64,000 nt of DNA from Actinopolymorpha singaporensis (GCF_900104745.1 NZ_LT629732.1:1550001-1614000); one strand, 5' to 3'; numbered from the stretch's first letter, positions 1 through 9,251 are shown. Notes: generated by a model from the letters alone, not told the origin. Translations and numbers: made by a program.

Positions 1-1
1 C

Positions 2-295
2 GGGGATCTGCGGGGCGCCGAACTCCCCGGAGCGGACCTGTTGGGCGCGGACCTGCGCGATGCCGACCTGCGCGGAGCGGATCTGCGCGGCGGCTACCTC
101 ATCGGTGCCGACCTGCGCGGAGCGAACCTCTCCCGGACGGACCTGATCGGTGCCGACCTGCGCGCGGCGGACCTGCGCGGTGCACACGTGCGCGAGGCGT
201 TGTTCCTCACTCGTACGCAACTCGCGGCGGCCAACGGCGACCGAGCCACCGAGGTGCCGCCGTGGTTCACTCCGCCCGCTCACTGGACGAACTGA
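2..295 (+). CDS. Pentapeptide-repeat protein, C-terminal part (5' end outside window)
   Basis: The frame is open from base 2, so the gene starts upstream of the window and only its C-terminal 97 residues are seen. About ten consecutive A(D/N)LxG-type pentapeptides (for example GADLR, GANLS, AADLR) would form a right-handed quadrilateral beta-helix, followed by a short non-repeat tail ending PPAHWTN. Pentapeptide proteins include DNA-gyrase-protecting DNA mimics and many proteins of unknown role; nothing here tells which. The stop overlaps the 3' end of the convergent membrane-protein gene by 29 bases. Confidence 0.85.
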   Translation, partial: GDLRGAELPGADLLGADLRDADLRGADLRGGYLIGADLRGANLSRTDLIGADLRAADLRGAHVREALFLTRTQLAAANGDRATEVPPWFTPPAHWTN

Positions 296-812
296 TCGCC
301 GCGCCGGCCCCTCCTGGCGTACCGCCCGCGTCCGTTGGGTCAGTTGTGCCTGTCACCCGGCGCCGGCGCGCGTACGCGAGCGGAGCGGCAACCAGCAACG
401 CCGCCGAGGCCACCGCAAGCGCGGCCATCAGCGGGTTGAACCACACCGGAACGATCTCCTGGCCCCGGCACACCGTGCTGAGCGGCAGCAGGCCGGAGGA
501 GTCGGGGAAGGCCCGCGCACCCATGGTGAAGTAGCACGTCTTGTCGGGGAAGAGCCCCGGCGAGTACCTCAGTACTCCGTACGCGTACGCCTCGACCGTC
601 CCCACCGACACCAGGGCCGCGAGCCACCCCAGCGAGGAGACGGTGGCGAGAGCAGGCCGATCGCCGACGCGGTACCCGGTGCGGGAATGTTCGACGCGGC
701 GGCGGACCAGGCGTACGACCCGGGTGGTGAGAACGCTGGCGGCGAGCAGGCAGGTAGCCGGTCCACCCACCGCCAACACCAGCAGCGCGATGAGAACCAG
801 TGCCTTGAGCAC
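267..812 (-). CDS. Hypothetical integral membrane protein
   Basis: This 181-residue protein has a hydrophobic N-terminal segment (about residues 3-28), a second one around residues 57-80 and a third around 125-150, with a basic RRRR after the last and a Gly/Ser/Ala-rich C-terminal tail. I do not recognise a family. It starts with GTG only three bases after the stop of the upstream MFS gene on the same strand, so the two are almost certainly cotranscribed. Its 3' end overlaps the convergent pentapeptide gene. Confidence 0.7.
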   Translation of the reverse strand: MLKALVLIALLVLAVGGPATCLLAASVLTTRVVRLVRRRVEHSRTGYRVGDRPALATVSSLGWLAALVSVGTVEAYAYGVLRYSPGLFPDKTCYFTMGARAFPDSSGLLPLSTVCRGQEIVPVWFNPLMAALAVASAALLVAAPLAYARRRRVTGTTDPTDAGGTPGGAGAAISSSSERAE

Positions 813-815
813 GCC

Positions 816-2021
816 TCACGCCCCCGCCGGCACGGGCGGCGTTCCCATCGCTCGGCGCCCGCCGGACCAGGCGACGGCCATCGCCAGCACGCCCGCGGCC
901 AGCGACACGAAGAACCCCGCGTTCGCGCCGTGGCTGTCGATCACCCGCCCGGCGACCGCGCCGCCCAGAGCGATCCCGCCGACCAGCGCGCTCGTCGACC
1001 AGGTGATGCCCTCACTGAGCCGGCTGGCGGGGACGGTCTCCTCGACCCGGGCCACGCTCGCGATCATCGTCGGCGAGATCGTCAGCCCGGTGAAGAACAC
1101 GATCGGTGCCAGCAACCCGAGGTGGGAGACGAACGGCAACGGCACCATCGCCGCGGTGATGGCCGCCGTGCCGATCCGGAACCGTGTCAACGGCGGCTTG
1201 CGCAGGGTACGGCTGCCCAGGACCGCTGCGGAGATCATCGAACCGGTGGCGGTGATGCCGAGCAGAACGCCGGACCACGCCCGGGCGTCGGCCTGGGTGG
1301 CGAGGGCGATCACGGAGATGTCGAACGCGCCGAAGAGGGTGCCGATCCCCACGCTCGCGCCGACCACCGGGAACAGCGCCGGCCAGCCCAGCGGCGCCGC
1401 GGGGGTGCCGCCTCCGCCGCGGCCGTGGGCGGGCGGCTCGGTGTCGCGGAGCGCGGACAGCAGCAGGGTGCCGACCAGGCCGCAGCCCAGTGCGACCAGG
1501 AGCCCGGCGTTCGGGCTGATCCCGGTGGCGAGGAACGTCACCACCGGCGGCCCGATCATGAACAGCAGCTCGTCGGCCACCGCCTCCAGCGCGAACGCGG
1601 TCTGCAGGCTCGGCCCCCGTCCGAGCAGATGGCTCCACCGCGCCCGGACGTACGAACCGATCGACGGCGAGGTCGCCCCGGCCACCCCGGCCAGGACGAC
1701 CGTCACCGCGAGCGGCGAGTCCACCTCGACCGCCACCACCAGCCCACCCAGCGCCGCCGCGTTCAGTCCGGCGACGGCGGGCAGGGTGCGGTGCTGGCCG
1801 TGCCGGTCCACCAGGCGGGCCTGCATCGGAGAGCAGACGGCTCGGAAGACCACGAAGACCGCGGACACCACGCCGGCCAGGCCGTACGAACCGGTCTTCG
1901 CCGAGACCAGGATGACCAGGCCCAGCGACACCATCGAGATCGGCAACCGGGCGAGCAGTCCGCTGGCCGAGAACCTCAGGGCGCCGGGTTGGCGCAGCAG
2001 ACCGCGATAGGGGGCGAACAC
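816..2021 (-). CDS. MFS transporter
   Basis: A 401-residue polytopic protein with about 12 hydrophobic segments and the layout of a major facilitator superfamily permease. The first segment follows the start closely (LRFSASGLLARLP). A basic cytoplasmic loop after segments 2-3 contains RLVDRHGQ, resembling the family's loop 2-3 motif, and a Gly/Pro-rich central loop separates the halves. The substrate cannot be told, though drug efflux is common for this size. The GTG start at 2021 is the best in-frame start, but the GGAGG just before it is almost adjacent, so the start is uncertain. It is divergent from asnB and heads a two-gene operon with the small membrane protein at 267-812. A much longer open frame continues upstream but is only the antisense of asnB. 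Confidence 0.85.
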   Translation of the reverse strand: MFAPYRGLLRQPGALRFSASGLLARLPISMVSLGLVILVSAKTGSYGLAGVVSAVFVVFRAVCSPMQARLVDRHGQHRTLPAVAGLNAAALGGLVVAVEVDSPLAVTVVLAGVAGATSPSIGSYVRARWSHLLGRGPSLQTAFALEAVADELLFMIGPPVVTFLATGISPNAGLLVALGCGLVGTLLLSALRDTEPPAHGRGGGGTPAAPLGWPALFPVVGASVGIGTLFGAFDISVIALATQADARAWSGVLLGITATGSMISAAVLGSRTLRKPPLTRFRIGTAAITAAMVPLPFVSHLGLLAPIVFFTGLTISPTMIASVARVEETVPASRLSEGITWSTSALVGGIALGGAVAGRVIDSHGANAGFFVSLAAGVLAMAVAWSGGRRAMGTPPVPAGA

Positions 2022-2195
2022 ACCTCCGACACTAGAGCCCCGCTCAGCCGGAGCGTTCCGAGGATGGCGACCTATGTTGGACGGGTGGTGCGGTGGTGAC
2101 GCGCCACCGTGACGGCGGGGGCCAGGTCGCGACGAGCCGGGCTCCCGGAGCGACCCGGCGGAGGCCGGCCCGGAGCGAAGGGGACGAACACCTGC

Positions 2196-4142
2196 ATGTG
2201 TGGCATCACCGGCTGGGTGGACTTCGAGCGCGACCTTGACCACGAGCACGCGGTGCTGGCCGCGATGACGGCGACCATGGCCTGTCGGGGCCCCGACGAC
2301 GAGGGGATGTGGACCGACGCGCACGTCGGGCTGGGGCACCGCCGGCTCTCGGTCATCGATCTCCAGGGCGGCCGGCAGCCGATGATGGCCGACAGTGGAT
2401 GCGGCGCCGGCTCCGGAACGCCGGACCCCGGAGGCCCTGGAACGCCGGACCCCGGAGACCCTGGAACGCCGGACCCCGGAACTCCCGACCCCGGAACTCC
2501 GGCGGCCGTACTCACCTACAGCGGCGAGGTCTACAACTTCCGCGCGCTGCGCGAGGAGCTGGCCGCGGCCGGACACCGGTTCCGCACCCGCAGCGACACC
2601 GAGGTCGTCCTGCACGCCTACCTGGAGTGGGGCGATGACCTCGCCGGCCACCTCAACGGCATGTACGCGTTCGCCGTCTGGGACACCCGGGCGGAGTGCC
2701 TGCTGTTGGTCCGCGACCGGATGGGCATCAAGCCGCTGTACTACTACCCGACACCGCACGGTGTGCTGTTCGGTTCGGAGCCGAAGGCGATCCTGGCCAA
2801 CCCGGCCGCGAGGCGGGTGCTGGACGCGGACGGCCTGCGGGACCTGCTGTCGTTCGTCAAGACGCCCGAGCACTCGCCGTTCGCCGGGATGTACGAGGTA
2901 CGCCCGGGCTCGGTGGTCCGGATCGACCGCTCCGGCCTGCGCAAGCGCCGCTACTGGCAGCTCGAGGCCCGCGAACACCCCGACGACCTGGCCACCACGG
3001 TCGCGACGGTGCGCGAACTGCTGGACGACATCGTCACCCGCCAGCTCGTCTCCGACGTACCGCTGTGCACCCTGCTGTCCGGTGGCCTGGACTCCTCGGT
3101 GATCACCGCCTTGGCGGCGAACGGGCTGGCGGAGCGGGGCGCCGGGCCGGTCCGGTCGTTCGCCGTCGACTTCGTGGGCCAGACCGAACGGTTCAGGGCG
3201 GACGCGATGCGGGACGCGCCGGATGCGCCGTACGTCCACGAACTCGCCAAGCATGTGGCCGCGGACCACAGCGACATCGTGCTGGACACCCGGGACCTGA
3301 TGGACCGGGAGGTGCGGTCGGCCGTGCTGCGGGCGAACGACGCGCCCAACGGCATGGGAGACATGTTCACCTCGCTCTACCTGCTGTTCAGGGCGATCCG
3401 TGGGCACTCGACCGTGGCGCTGTCCGGCGAGTCGGCCGACGAGGTGTTCGGCGGCTACCTGTGGTTCCACGACCCCGAGGCCGTGCACGCCGACACGTTC
3501 CCGTGGCTGGCGATGTTCGGGCGCGCGGGCGGTGAACGGCTGGGGCTGCTCGACTCCGGTCTGATCAAGGCGCTGGATCTGCCTGCCTACCGCGCGGACT
3601 CCTACGGCCAGGCGCTGGCCGAGGTGCCGAGGCTGCCCGGTGAGGTGGGCCTGGAACGCCGGATGCGGGAGGTCGGCTACTTCCACCTCACCCGGTTCGT
3701 GCAGTACCTGCTGGACCGCAAGGACCGGATGAGCATGGCCAGCGGCCTGGAGGTGCGGGTGCCGTTCTGCGACCACCGGCTGGTGGAGTACGTCTTCAAC
3801 GCGCCATGGGCGATGAAGACGTTCGACGGACGGGAGAAGAGCCTGCTGCGCGCGGCCACCGCCGACCTCTTGCCGGAGTCCGTCTCCGCGCGGCGCAAGA
3901 GCCCGTACCCCTCGACCCAGGACCCGGCCTACGAGCAGGCACTGCACGAGGAGTTCGGCAGGCTGCTCGCCCGGCCGGACGCGCCGGTGATGCCTCTGGT
4001 CGATCGGGAGCAGGCCCACGCCATCCTCACCGAGTCGGTCGGGTCGGTGAGCTCGGAGTTCGCCCGGCGCGCCGTCGAGCTGGTGCTGGGACTCGACCAG
4101 TGGCTGGAGGAGTACGAGGTCGAAGTCGACCTGCCCGCCTGA
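2196..4142 (+). CDS. asnB: Asparagine synthase (glutamine-hydrolysing) with a repeat insertion
   Basis: This 648-residue cytoplasmic enzyme would form asparagine, or an amide on another acid, from aspartate, glutamine and ATP. The start is set by MCGITGW: removing Met exposes Cys2, the nucleophile of the class II glutaminase domain (residues 1 to about 225, with RDRMGIKPLYY). The synthetase domain carries the ATP-pyrophosphatase loop LSGGLDSS and later SGESADEVFGGY and RKDRMSMASGLEVRVPF. Residues 74-103 are an unusual Gly-Thr-Pro-Asp-Pro repeat lying between the ADSGCGAG stretch and VLTYSGEVYNF, absent from ordinary AsnB as I know the family. The gene is divergent from an MFS operon and followed by a convergent GNAT gene. 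An upstream in-frame extension exists but would bury Cys2. Confidence 0.95.
   Translation: MCGITGWVDFERDLDHEHAVLAAMTATMACRGPDDEGMWTDAHVGLGHRRLSVIDLQGGRQPMMADSGCGAGSGTPDPGGPGTPDPGDPGTPDPGTPDPGTPAAVLTYSGEVYNFRALREELAAAGHRFRTRSDTEVVLHAYLEWGDDLAGHLNGMYAFAVWDTRAECLLLVRDRMGIKPLYYYPTPHGVLFGSEPKAILANPAARRVLDADGLRDLLSFVKTPEHSPFAGMYEVRPGSVVRIDRSGLRKRRYWQLEAREHPDDLATTVATVRELLDDIVTRQLVSDVPLCTLLSGGLDSSVITALAANGLAERGAGPVRSFAVDFVGQTERFRADAMRDAPDAPYVHELAKHVAADHSDIVLDTRDLMDREVRSAVLRANDAPNGMGDMFTSLYLLFRAIRGHSTVALSGESADEVFGGYLWFHDPEAVHADTFPWLAMFGRAGGERLGLLDSGLIKALDLPAYRADSYGQALAEVPRLPGEVGLERRMREVGYFHLTRFVQYLLDRKDRMSMASGLEVRVPFCDHRLVEYVFNAPWAMKTFDGREKSLLRAATADLLPESVSARRKSPYPSTQDPAYEQALHEEFGRLLARPDAPVMPLVDREQAHAILTESVGSVSSEFARRAVELVLGLDQWLEEYEVEVDLPA
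2415..2502 (+). repeat. In-frame tandem repeat inside asnB
   Basis: Two nearly identical 24-base units (2415-2438 and 2439-2462), a partial third and a shorter 15-base derivative encode a GTPDPGxP-type repeat. Unit length is a multiple of three, so the asnB frame is kept and copy number could change without inactivating the gene. Confidence 0.85.
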
Positions 4143-4168
4143 GATCTCCTGACACCGGGCGTCGTCGG

Positions 4169-4771
4169 TCAGTCCGGGGCGGCGTAACAGTGGATGGTGA
4201 CGGTCTGATCGGCGCCCCATCGCTGCTCGACGTAGCCGAGCCGGTGCCAGCCCAGCCGCTCGTAGAGAGCGACAGCGGACCGGTCGGAGTCCACCACGTC
4301 GAGGACCGGACGCAGGCCATGGGTTCGGGCGTACTCGACCGCCCGGGTCACCAGCCGCGTACCGGCACCCCGGCCCCGCGCGGCCGGGCCGACGGCCAAC
4401 CGGCCGAGGACGGCGGGCCGCGGAGCTCCTTCGTGAGCACCCCCGTCCCGTTCGCGGAGCAGGCCCGGAGCCACGTCCCCGGGACGGCAGTGCGACAACG
4501 CGACGTGGCCCACGACCATTTCGTCCAGCAGCGCGACCCAGGCCGCGAGAGGAGACGAGCCCACCAGCCACTCGACCGGCCGCTCGGGCCAGATCAGCGG
4601 GTAGCCGTCGCGTTCGTGCACTTCGGTGAGCAGGCGTACGCAGCCGGGCAGGTCGGCGTCCTCCCGCGGGCGTACCCGAACCCGCCCGCCCTGGCCACCG
4701 ACGCCGTCCGGGGCTTCGTCGTGGCGGGTTGGGCCGTCGTTCACGTCCTCATCCAACACCGGGCCCGGCAA
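4169..4771 (-). CDS. GNAT family N-acetyltransferase
   Basis: A 200-residue protein with a single GNAT fold. Beta strand 4 and the acetyl-CoA loop are visible as RLAVGPAARGRGAGTRLV, the P-loop-like motif A, followed by a helix and the C-terminal SAVALYERLGW motif typical of the family. The acyl acceptor is unknown. It is convergent with asnB, with a 26-base gap. Several possible starts (TTG, GTG) lie within the first ten codons and none has a clear ribosome site, so the N-terminus is uncertain; the GNAT fold itself begins at VRVRPRED, about residue 31. Confidence 0.85.
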   Translation of the reverse strand: MPGPVLDEDVNDGPTRHDEAPDGVGGQGGRVRVRPREDADLPGCVRLLTEVHERDGYPLIWPERPVEWLVGSSPLAAWVALLDEMVVGHVALSHCRPGDVAPGLLRERDGGAHEGAPRPAVLGRLAVGPAARGRGAGTRLVTRAVEYARTHGLRPVLDVVDSDRSAVALYERLGWHRLGYVEQRWGADQTVTIHCYAAPD

Positions 4772-4857
4772 CCGCCCGCCCCCGGCTCGTGGATCCCTTG
4801 GCTGCGAGGACTCAAGCCCCCGCCCGTGGCATCATGCGGCATCACCGAAGTGGGGGG

Positions 4858-5886
4858 ATGATGGACGACCTCGAAGTCTCTGACAATTCTGACGGCTTCC
4901 TGCCTTCCGCCGTCGAGGACCACCTGCGCGCGCGGATGGAGCAACACCACATCCCGGCCCTCGGCCTCGCCGTCGTCCGCGGCGGCAAGCCGGTGGCCAG
5001 GGCGTACGGCACCGCCAACCTTGAGTGGGACGTCCCCGCGACGACCGACACGGCGTTCCAGCTCGCGTCGGTGACGAAGCTGCTGACCGCCACCCTGCTG
5101 ATGCTGGTGGTCGAGGACGGGACGCTGCGGCTCGACGCCCCGGTGGGGAAGTACCTCCCCGACGCCCCGCAGAGCTGGGAGCAGGTCACCGTACGCCGCC
5201 TCACGTCGCACACCTCCGGCCTGAGCGACGACGTCGGCAGTCCCGCGTCCGTCGAGGAGGCGGTGCACGCGGCGTTCGAGTGGCCGCTGGAGTACGAGCC
5301 GGGTTCGCAGGTGCGGTACGGCCTGTCGGACTATGTCGTACTGGCCTACCTCCTGGAGGCCGTGACCGGGCGGACCTTCCCCGACCTGCTGCGCGAGCGT
5401 CTCACCGAGCCCCTCGGGATGACCTCCACCCGGTTCGACAACGCGGCGGACGACGGTACGGCCCGGGTCAGCGACGTCCTGCCCCGGCGCGCCACCATCT
5501 ACGACGTACGCGACGACCGCCGACAGGTGTACGCGTTCCTCTTCCCCGCCTGGACCTACGCGGCGGGCGGGCTCTACTCCTCACCCGCCGACCTCGCCAC
5601 CTGGGCGGCGGCGCTGCGTGGTGGTGACCTGCTCTCGCCGGCCTCGGTACGGGAGATGTGGACGCCGGAACGACTGCGGGACGGGTCGGCCGGTCCGTTC
5701 GGCGTCGGCTGGATCGTCGACCAGCGCCACGGGAGCCCCGCGGTGGGCCACAGCGGTGGTCCCGCCCTGGCGGACGTGATGCACCTGGTGGACGACGACC
5801 TGACCGTGGCGGTGCTGACGAACCAGCAGAGCCTCCGCCCCTACCTCGCCGGTGAGGTCGCCGACCTGCTGCGTTCGGCCGGCTAG
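4858..5886 (+). CDS. Serine hydrolase, beta-lactamase/class C penicillin-binding family
   Basis: A 342-residue protein of the beta-lactamase-related family (Pfam PF00144), which includes esterases, D-aminopeptidases and class C enzymes. The SxxK motif is SVTK (Ser71, Lys74), with the Ser as predicted nucleophile. The usual second motif YxN is replaced by YGL in RYGLSDYVVLAYLLEAVTG, and the third motif region is GHSGG. No signal peptide is evident, so it is probably cytoplasmic. The ATG at 4858 follows a run of six G bases; ATG at 4861 is equally possible. Loss of the YxN Asn argues against classical beta-lactamase activity. Confidence 0.88.
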   Translation: MMDDLEVSDNSDGFLPSAVEDHLRARMEQHHIPALGLAVVRGGKPVARAYGTANLEWDVPATTDTAFQLASVTKLLTATLLMLVVEDGTLRLDAPVGKYLPDAPQSWEQVTVRRLTSHTSGLSDDVGSPASVEEAVHAAFEWPLEYEPGSQVRYGLSDYVVLAYLLEAVTGRTFPDLLRERLTEPLGMTSTRFDNAADDGTARVSDVLPRRATIYDVRDDRRQVYAFLFPAWTYAAGGLYSSPADLATWAAALRGGDLLSPASVREMWTPERLRDGSAGPFGVGWIVDQRHGSPAVGHSGGPALADVMHLVDDDLTVAVLTNQQSLRPYLAGEVADLLRSAG

Positions 5887-6053
5887 GCCCGTCCTGGGCG
5901 GATCTCGTACGGTTTCGGCTCGCTGCGTCGGGTAGCGGTTCCCCATACAGTCGTCCCAGCTGCGACTGCTCCGACACCACGGTCCACCCCCTGACCGGTC
6001 GTAGCCACACGGCACGGCCCGCCCGGGAAGACCGTCCAGCCGAAGGATGAGGG

Positions 6054-7121
6054 ATGACGACACACGCTGGTGGCAACGGCGCGTCCGACAGGGACGCGCC
6101 CCCGGCGGACGCGGAGGAGAAGCCCGACAGTCCGCTCGACCTGAAGTCGCCGACCCGGAAGTTCATCCTCAAGAACACCTTCCGGGAGTTCCTCGACGAC
6201 GAGTGCACCGACCTCGCGGCGGGGCTGACGTACTACGCCGTCCTCTCCCTCTTCCCCGCCATCCTGGCCCTGGTGTCCATCCTCGGGCTGGTCGGGCAGA
6301 GCAAGCAGACCACCTCGATGCTGATGGACATCCTGCGTGGCCTCGGCGCCGACAGGGCCGTCAGCACCATCCAGCCCGTGGTGGAGCAGCTGACGCGCAG
6401 CCAGTCGGCGGGATTCGCGCTGGTCATCGGTCTGGTGATGGCGTTCTGGTCCGCCTCCGGTTACGTCAACGCCTTCAGCCGGGCGATGAACCGCGTGTAC
6501 GAGGTCCAGGAAGGCCGGCCGATCTGGAAGCTGCGGCCGGTGATGCTGGGCGTCACGGCGCTGGTGCTCCTCCTGGTGGCGCTCACCGCGGTCGGCCTGG
6601 TGATCAGCGGACCGCTGGCGAAGACGATCGGCGGCGTGATCGGGCTCAGCAGCGTCGCCGTCACGGTGTGGAGCATCGCCAAGTGGCCGGTGATGCTGTT
6701 CATCGTCATCTTCATCGTCGCGGTGCTCTACCACCTCACGCCCAACATCAGGCAGCCGAAGTTCCGCTGGCTGAGCATCGGTGCGGTCGTCGCCATCCTC
6801 ACCTGGGTGGTCGTCTCGGTCGCGTTCGGCTTCTACGTCGCCAACTTCAGCAACTACAACAAGACCTACGGTTCGCTCGGCGGCGTCATCGTCTTCCTGC
6901 TGTGGATCTGGCTCACCAACCTGGCACTGCTGTTCGGCGCGGAACTGGACGCGGAGATGGAGCGCGGCCGGGAGTTGCAGGCTGGGCTCCCCGCAGAGGA
7001 GGAGATCCAGCTGCCGCCCCGCGACACCAGCAAGATCGACAAGGATGCGAAGAAGGAAGAGAAGGCGATCGACGAGGCGCGTGAACTCCGCGAGGAGGCG
7101 GCCGCGGCCGACGAGACGTGA
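6054..7121 (+). CDS. YihY/virulence factor BrkB family membrane protein
   Basis: A 355-residue integral membrane protein. An acidic, Ala/Pro-rich cytoplasmic N-terminus of about 45 residues leads to the family hallmark LAAGLTYYAVLSLFPAILAL, followed by FWSASGYVNAFSRAMNRVYEV and four further hydrophobic segments. The C-terminal tail is highly charged and rich in Lys, Glu and Ala. The family was once called ribonuclease BN by mistake and its transport role is unproven. A good ribosome site (AAGGA, six bases from ATG) supports the start. Confidence 0.92.
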   Translation: MTTHAGGNGASDRDAPPADAEEKPDSPLDLKSPTRKFILKNTFREFLDDECTDLAAGLTYYAVLSLFPAILALVSILGLVGQSKQTTSMLMDILRGLGADRAVSTIQPVVEQLTRSQSAGFALVIGLVMAFWSASGYVNAFSRAMNRVYEVQEGRPIWKLRPVMLGVTALVLLLVALTAVGLVISGPLAKTIGGVIGLSSVAVTVWSIAKWPVMLFIVIFIVAVLYHLTPNIRQPKFRWLSIGAVVAILTWVVVSVAFGFYVANFSNYNKTYGSLGGVIVFLLWIWLTNLALLFGAELDAEMERGRELQAGLPAEEEIQLPPRDTSKIDKDAKKEEKAIDEARELREEAAAADET

Positions 7122-7241
7122 CCGGCTGACAGCACGTCGTCAGGTCAAGGGGGACCTCCTGCCGGGTGGTGCGGTGCGTCCTGGTTCCGGATGAGACCGT
7201 GAGGACGACCGCACCCATCTGGGGAGGATCGCCGAGGTTTC

Positions 7242-8402
7242 ATGCAAGTAGTTGCCGCGATCAGCACTGCTGTGCCCGAGCCGATGCACACTCTCCTCGT
7301 CCTGGGCTGTACCGCGGCGGGCGCGCTCCTGGTGACCCTGGTCACCGGCAGGATCACCGCTCGTCTCGCGCGGTCGGAGAGTCAGCCGTTCTGGGGGCGG
7401 TTACGAAGGCGTTGTCACCGGCCGTGGACGGTGACGCTGCTGTCGGTGGCGTTGCTTGCTGCCCAGCCGAGCGCGGGTCTGCGCGGTGAGCCGGCAGGCG
7501 GCGTACGGCACCTGCTGGTCGTCACCACCATCGCGGCGGTGTCCTGGCTGGCCACGGCGGTGCTGTTCCTCGTAGAGGACGCCGCCCTGCGCCACGTCCG
7601 GGTCGACGTGACCGACAACCGGCGGGCTCGGAAGGTCCAGACGCAGCTGACCGCCCTGCGCAGGTTGACCGCCGTGTTGGTCACCCTCGTGGCCGCGTCC
7701 GCGATCTTCATGACGTTCGACGCGCTGCGCACCTACGGAGCGTCGATTCTGGCGTCCGCCGGGGTCGCCGGTGTGATCGCCGGTCTCGCTGCTCAGACGA
7801 CCCTGGCGAACGTGTTCGCGGGCCTGCAGTTGGTGTTCACCGACGCGCTGCGGATCGACGACGTGGTGGTGGTCGAGGAGGAGTGGGGCCGGGTCGAGGA
7901 ACTCACCCTGACCTACGTCGTGGTCAACCTGTGGGACGAACGGCGGCTGGTGCTGCCGGCGACGTACTTCACCACGACGCCGTTCCAGAACTGGACCCGC
8001 TCGGAGTCCCGCGTCATCGGCGCGGTCGTCTTCTACCTCGACCACAGCACCCCGATCCCGGAACTTCGCGCGGAGGCCCAGCGGATCATCGAGAAGAATC
8101 CGCTGTGGGACCGGCGCGACTGGACCCTGCAGGTCGTCGACACGACCGAACGCTCGATCGTCGTCCGGGTGCTGGCGTCGGCGGCGGACTCCGCGTCGGC
8201 GTGGGACCTGCGCTGTGACGTACGCGAGCACCTGCTCGGCTGGCTGCGGGACAACCACCCGAACTCGCTGCCCCGGTTGCGAACCGAGCGGGCCGGCCCT
8301 GACGGCTCAGCCGACTCCGGCGGCTCGGACGGCTCCGGCGGCTCAGCCCGACTCGTGGTCGGCGAGGACCTCTTCGACCACGCGCAGGTTGCCCGCCGCT
8401 AG
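7242..8402 (+). CDS. Mechanosensitive ion channel, MscS family
   Basis: A 386-residue membrane protein. Four hydrophobic segments end in the pore-lining helix region LASAGVAGVIAGLAAQTTLANVFAGLQLVF, where the alternating Gly/Ala pattern is typical of MscS TM3. A beta domain follows with DALRIDDVVVVEEEWGRVEELTLTYVVV and then an alpha-beta C-terminal domain. The role would be to release solutes on osmotic downshock. The last 40 residues are a low-complexity Gly/Ser/Asp linker, and the final 60 bases overlap the convergent kinase gene. It follows the YihY gene by 120 bases on the same strand. Confidence 0.92.
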   Translation: MQVVAAISTAVPEPMHTLLVLGCTAAGALLVTLVTGRITARLARSESQPFWGRLRRRCHRPWTVTLLSVALLAAQPSAGLRGEPAGGVRHLLVVTTIAAVSWLATAVLFLVEDAALRHVRVDVTDNRRARKVQTQLTALRRLTAVLVTLVAASAIFMTFDALRTYGASILASAGVAGVIAGLAAQTTLANVFAGLQLVFTDALRIDDVVVVEEEWGRVEELTLTYVVVNLWDERRLVLPATYFTTTPFQNWTRSESRVIGAVVFYLDHSTPIPELRAEAQRIIEKNPLWDRRDWTLQVVDTTERSIVVRVLASAADSASAWDLRCDVREHLLGWLRDNHPNSLPRLRTERAGPDGSADSGGSDGSGGSARLVVGEDLFDHAQVARR

Positions 8403-9251
8403 CGGCCGGCCCTGCTCGGCGTCCTGGGCCAGGCCGAGCAGCGCCTTCCACAGCGCCCACCCACGGGCGCGGGCCCAGGTGCCGTCGTCCTGTGCGACCG
8501 TACGCCGGAACGCCTCCCGGCTCGGCCCGGCGAACATCGTCCACGCGATCACCAGGTCGCAGGCCGGGTCGCCGACGCCGCTGGTGCCGAAGTCGATGAC
8601 CGCGGCCAGCCGCCCGTCGCGTACGAGCAGGTTGCCCTGCGCCACATCGCCGTGGAACCACACCGGTCGGCCTCGCCACTCCGCGGCGAGTGCCGCGTTC
8701 CAGACTGCTGTGGCTCGGTCGATGTCGAGGTGGTCCTCGAGAGTGCGCAGACAGCGCCTGGTCTCGTCGTCGTAGTACGCCGGGGGCGCGCCGCGGTAGA
8801 AGCTGTGCTCGCCCGCGGTCGGCCCGTTGGTCGCATCGACCCGCTGCAGAGCGAGGAGGAAGTCCGCCACCTCTTCGGCGAACGTCGACAGGTCGGCGAT
8901 CCGGTCTGGACGAGCGGTGTCGCCGTCCAGCCAGCGGCGGATCGACCAGGGGTGCGGGTAACCCTCGCCCGGCTTGCCCAGCGCTACCGACACCGGAATC
9001 GGGACGGGCAGGTGCGGGCCGATCACCGACAGCCAGCGGTGCTCCTTCTCCACCGCCGGGACGTATCCCGGTGCGGTGGGCAGACGGACAGTCAACTCCT
9101 CGCCCAGGCGGTAGGTGCGGTTGTCCCACCCGTCGACCTCGACCGGGGTCACCGGAAGGTCACTCCACTGCGGGAACTGCGCGGCGAGCAGCCGCTTCAC
9201 CAGTCCCGCGTCGATGCCGGCCCGTCCGTCGAGGTGTGTGTCCGAAAGCAC
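8343..9251 (-). CDS. Aminoglycoside phosphotransferase-like kinase
   Basis: About 302 residues with the APH/choline kinase fold (Pfam PF01636). An N-lobe strand pattern leads to the catalytic loop VWFHGDVAQGNLLV and the metal-binding Asp in AAVIDFGTSGVGDPACD. It shares the FPQWxDLP N-terminal signature and overall plan with the gene at 35609-36508, so the two are paralogues. The substrate is unknown; most members are not proven resistance enzymes. A GTG at 9251 is chosen because it places the fold at the same distance from the start as in the paralogue; a TTG at 9287 would add 12 residues. Confidence 0.88.
   Translation of the reverse strand: MLSDTHLDGRAGIDAGLVKRLLAAQFPQWSDLPVTPVEVDGWDNRTYRLGEELTVRLPTAPGYVPAVEKEHRWLSVIGPHLPVPIPVSVALGKPGEGYPHPWSIRRWLDGDTARPDRIADLSTFAEEVADFLLALQRVDATNGPTAGEHSFYRGAPPAYYDDETRRCLRTLEDHLDIDRATAVWNAALAAEWRGRPVWFHGDVAQGNLLVRDGRLAAVIDFGTSGVGDPACDLVIAWTMFAGPSREAFRRTVAQDDGTWARARGWALWKALLGLAQDAEQGRPLAAGNLRVVEEVLADHESG

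Noticed and set aside
150-2099. A 649-codon plus-strand open frame opposite the MFS gene
   Set aside because: Composition is Arg/Gly/Pro-rich with no motifs, while the opposite strand carries a clear membrane transporter.
816-4571. A single 1,251-codon minus-strand open frame covering the MFS gene and asnB
   Set aside because: Only the last 401 codons look like protein (MFS). The rest is Pro/Arg-rich antisense of asnB and the GNAT region, common in very GC-rich DNA.
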